This document shows positions 8,887 through 11,601 of a DNA stretch of 11,601 nt, piece by piece. Within the stretch, counting starts at the first letter, position 1. Each line of letters starts with the position of its first letter. This DNA comes from Larix sibirica (lineage: Eukaryota > Streptophyta > Pinopsida > Pinales > Pinaceae), in contig NWUY0300010598.1 in the NCBI GenBank assembly GCA_004151065.3, positions 16,834-28,434 of the forward strand, given 5' to 3'. Both the position numbers and the translations under genes were made by a program. Below the pieces are notes generated by a model. That model made no database searches and was not told where the DNA came from. It saw nothing but the letters and a program-made list of their open reading frames with translations.

Positions 8887-9822
8887 TGGTATTACCATCT
8901 ATAGAGAAATGAGGAAGGGGTGGGAGAGTCCAGATGAGAATCCATAGTAGGGACCTAACTCTTGCTTAGACTGAGGCCGAGGAGGCAGAAAAGTTATTTT
9001 ACCAAGAGATTCCTTCAAAAGTCATGCTTAGATTACTCAGGTAGATATGATGGTGAAGGAGGAACAACATTACATCAAACCTAAGGAAATTGTAGTAGAG
9101 ATACAACCCCGGGTTAATGATTCAGGCAATACGTGTTCAAGAGACACCAAATATTTCAAAACCTTGGCCTTGCATTAGACTGTAAAATCCCTACTATGGA
9201 AAATTTTGCTTGAAACCAAAGAGGAGAGTAATGACTCCTACTGCAAATGGACGAGATGAACAATAAGGTGGATTTCCTCATCAAGGAAACCACATACAAG
9301 GAGTATGAAGTAGCTCCTTCATAGCAGGTATCTATTGTTCCTATTTCTAATGAAGATCGAGATTAGGGGTTTCTTATGGTCTCATGGTTTTTTTGTCTTT
9401 CATTGTTATCTTAGTAATGATCAATGCCATTTCAACTTGTTGGGTAGTTTTCATAGAATGTATTAGACATTTGTTACAAACTTTGATAAACTCAACTTCT
9501 ATAAGTGCTTTAGTTTCCTTCTCGGCAAACCAATTTTGTTTATGTTGTAACTAGTTTTTTTTAACAATACAAATATTTAGCCTTACAAAAAGAAAACACA
9601 ATTTAATTTCACTTTATGATGATTGTTATTGATTCCTAGATGGGGTGGCATCAAGATAGGTCCGATGTTTTAATGGTGATGAGACGATGATTGAGCGGGA
9701 GGCAATGTACGAGGCATAGGGGAATTTATCGCACTCCCCTCCTGAGAGATGGCACGTACAATGTCACATGGATCACTCAATGTGCAATAATGGCGGAGGG
9801 AGAGAATGAGGTGATGGCCGCT
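8887..9822. repeat. Near-identical direct repeat, copy 2 (936 bp)
   Basis: Copy of 7948-8884. It opens at tggtattaccatc straight after the N and continues into the unique part of element B after 9822. Confidence 0.95.
9616..9631. repeat. Left target-site duplication of retroposon B (16 bp)
   Basis: atgatgattgttattg matches 14 of 16 bases with atgatgattactattg at 10775-10790. The same left copy is also at 8678-8693 in the first repeat. Confidence 0.55.
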
Positions 9823-10774
9823 ATGCCACTTGTTCTCAGTGGAGGGATTTAAATGGACATTTATTCCCCAAGTGTTCAAACTTCGACGACATTTTCTCTG
9901 TTATGAGTGTCGATTTACATCTTTTGATTTAGGGCAAGGGTGGTGGAGAAGGCATGACAATGGTAAGGGAGCACCACCATGCTCAAAATCAGAGGGGCCT
10001 CTCTCGTCACACACAGAACAGGGATGTGAGTGGCGTGGGAATTAATAGGCACTTGACCTTCGTGACGGACACACTATTGGACATCTGGAACGACATACAT
10101 GAGTTGGAAGGTGACACCCATGCCATAATGCATGAGCTGGGATATAGGGTTCAAGTGATGATAGAGTGGTGCACAGATATTGCAACATTTTTCAACCTCC
10201 CTTCTCTGTTTCTCATGGTGTCATGGAGCCTGAGTTGGTGAATACGGTCATGCTAGCGACAATGGTGAATATTCCTACTCAAACATCGGTGGGCCCTGGG
10301 ATCGGTGGACAAGATATCAAGGTCGCGGAAGAACATCCAACTATGGACATTAAGCCAATCGTGACTCCCTTAGGAAGTGGTAAGCACGAGGCTACAAACC
10401 CTATCCAGGAAAGCGAGGAGCCCCCACAACAGTGGTGGGGCTTGTCTCCCACCTCTTCAAGACAACATCAATAGCGATTACTCCCTCACGTCTTGACAGT
10501 TCGGCATGGTCTATCTTTCCTGGGCTCTTTTAGCAGTTCATGTTTGTATTGTTTTTGGTTATGATTGCCAATATGAAGAAATTTTGGACTTTACCACTTT
10601 TTTTGTATGGCGCCCAATAGAAACAGTTAGGAGGTAGTCTTTGGGGGTTGTTAACATTCTTTTTTTGACTCTTTGCATGAGCAGTTTCTCCCTTTGGGAG
10701 GCTCAATGTTGACTTTCCTTGTACACATATGTAAATTTTGTGAAGATATAATGTAAGATCTAAATTACAAAAAA
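9632..10774 (+). mobile_element. Retroposon B, LINE-like and non-autonomous or decayed
   Basis: About 1.14 kb lies between 16-bp imperfect direct repeats. The 5' head tcctagatggggtgg resembles that of element A, and the 3' end aaattacaaaaaa also matches A's end. Overlapping plus-strand frames (9954-10241 and 10166-10474) look like one decayed ORF broken by a frameshift. The first contains a hydrophobic/acidic helix-like stretch (DTLLDIWNDIHELEGDTHAI), and the second ends in a Pro/Glu-rich tail. No reverse transcriptase, endonuclease or zinc-knuckle motif could be supported. It inserted only about 6 bp from the end of element A's right target duplication. Confidence 0.52.
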
Positions 10775-10790
10775 ATGATGATTACTATTG
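10775..10790. repeat. Right target-site duplication of retroposon B (16 bp)
   Basis: It matches 9616-9631 at 14 of 16 bases and directly follows the A-rich tail of element B. The two mismatches are adjacent (gt versus ac). Confidence 0.55.
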
Positions 10791-11053
10791 TTTGAAATTA
10801 GTTTTTATATATAGAATAATTAATTAAAGTATATTATAAATAAATATAATTGATCAAATATTTTACATTATTTTATTATTACAAAAAAATGTTGACACTA
10901 TTAATATTAAAAGCCATATATGTAATACTATTGGAATAATTTTTTAATAAAATTAATAAGTAAAATTAAACCCATTGCCAAATATTGTGAATACAAAACA
11001 AACTTAATCGTCCACTAAAAAAACTTAATCATTGTAATAATTACTTTATAAAG
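10791..11053. other. AT-rich host DNA, no gene
   Basis: Very AT-rich sequence that continues the composition seen before 7258, as expected if A and B interrupted one AT-rich tract. No ORF or structured RNA is evident. Confidence 0.45.
11042..11053. repeat. Left target-site duplication of the SINE (12 bp)
   Basis: tactttataaag is repeated exactly at 11305-11316, flanking the SINE and its A-tail. Confidence 0.78.
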
Positions 11054-11304
11054 CTAGTCGATTCCCACTAGCTCATTTGGTTAAAGTGTGGATCTTGTCA
11101 ACAAGGTGGACCAGGTTCAATTTCCCTTAAGGATGAACTAGTTGAGAGGAGATACCCCAAAAATATAGCCAAGTTGACTGTTGGTGTGGTCCAGGCTGGG
11201 TGCGATCTTCGGGTGGTTTTGACGGAATAGATGCCCATGAACCATAGTTTCTCAATCCAAAGGCCACTCCTACCAAGTGAAGGAATTTCGAGAAAAAAAA
11301 AAAC
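11054..11304 (+). mobile_element. tRNA-derived SINE, 251 bp
   Basis: A tRNA-like head carries an A box TAGCTCATTTGG (11069-11080, fits TRGYNNANNNG) and a B box GGTTCAATTTC (11114-11124, one base off consensus). Spacing is about 33 bp, typical of an internal RNA polymerase III promoter. A tRNA-unrelated body follows, ending in an 11-base A-run (11293-11303). Exact 12-bp target duplications flank it. Mobilisation in trans by LINE machinery is the known route. The family is not recognised. It is not a functional tRNA, since the acceptor stem does not close. Confidence 0.78.
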
Positions 11305-11316
11305 TACTTTATAAAG
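11305..11316. repeat. Right target-site duplication of the SINE (12 bp)
   Basis: Exact copy of 11042-11053 just beyond the A-tail. Confidence 0.78.
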
Positions 11317-11477
11317 TTACAAAATTATATTGAACAATGTTGAAATTTGAATTGAAATATAAGTTAACAACAAATTTAAAAATATATATTATTCTAAATT
11401 TGGAAATTTTATTATCTTGAGTTTGGAAATTTTTATATTAAAATGGAACTTGTTAATATTTTATTTTATATGAAAAT

Positions 11478-11562
11478 AAACTTAATCATTGTAATAACTA
11501 CTTTATGATATTATAAAATTTTATTGAATACATATAAATTTGAAATTGAAATATAAGTTAGT
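11478..11562. repeat. AT-rich paralogue of the SINE target, without the SINE
   Basis: aaacttaatcattgtaataa is identical to 11021-11040. The sequence then runs through actactttat into the counterpart of 11317-11368, ending at ttgaaatataagtta. It matches the SINE flanks with the SINE and one target duplication removed. Confidence 0.7.
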
Positions 11563-11601
11563 ATTACATTTTTTTTTCAACCGAAAAAAAAAAACGTACT
11601 A

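Noticed and set aside
8753-8947. 64-codon ORF across the N
   Set aside because: It spans the probable contig join, so the frame is likely artificial.
7275-10774. Autonomous LINE with reverse transcriptase
   Set aside because: Reading the plus-strand frames of A and B showed no FADD-type or endonuclease motif; frames are short and broken.
11054-11130. Functional tRNA gene
   Set aside because: The A and B boxes are present, but the acceptor stem and a proper anticodon arm cannot be formed; the A-tail and target duplications indicate a SINE.
1-11601. CRISPR array, operon or bacterial defence-type system
   Set aside because: The window is plant nuclear DNA; the only regularly spaced repeat is the intron 3 array, which has no spacers.

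Overview
The window is nuclear DNA of a land plant, most likely a seed plant. It contains one intron-bearing class II homeodomain-leucine zipper (HD-Zip II) gene, and the rest is retroelement-rich, AT-rich intergenic DNA. No bacterial signal is present: no operons and no Shine-Dalgarno-led ORFs. The old, strongly diverged retroelement debris would suit a large, slow-turnover genome such as a gymnosperm, but this is an inference and no species is claimed.

Layout. 1-920 is AT-rich 3' flank of the gene. 921-2169 (minus strand) is the HD-Zip II gene: four exons, three short introns, and a 312-residue product with homeodomain, leucine zipper and CPSCE motif. Its third intron is almost wholly made of four 29-bp tandem repeats. 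2170-3265 is the upstream/promoter flank. 3266-4100 has no recognisable gene. 4101-5625 is an LTR-PBS-PPT-LTR element with only about 135 bp between two strongly diverged LTRs (a TRIM-like or internally deleted element). 5870-6083 is a short direct repeat. 6084-7257 is unassigned, AT-rich at its end. 7258-10790 holds two retroposon-like elements, A and B, each bounded by target-site duplications. They share a similar 5' head and a TTACAAAAA-type 3' end, and neither carries a visible reverse transcriptase. 11054-11304 is a tRNA-derived SINE with a 12-bp target-site duplication; a nearby paralogous segment without the SINE acts as an empty-site control.

A 937-bp near-identical direct repeat (7948-8884 and 8887-9822) meets at the only ambiguous base in the window, N at 8885. 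Differences between the copies cluster at the two ends next to that N. This looks more like two unmerged overlapping contig ends than a biological duplication.

The only confident protein-coding gene is the HD-Zip II factor. The other long ORFs are antisense shadows or decayed element frames. I did not find a novel multi-gene system. The items most worth following up are the retroposon pair, the TRIM-like element, the splice-site-like repeat array in intron 3 and the contig-join signature.
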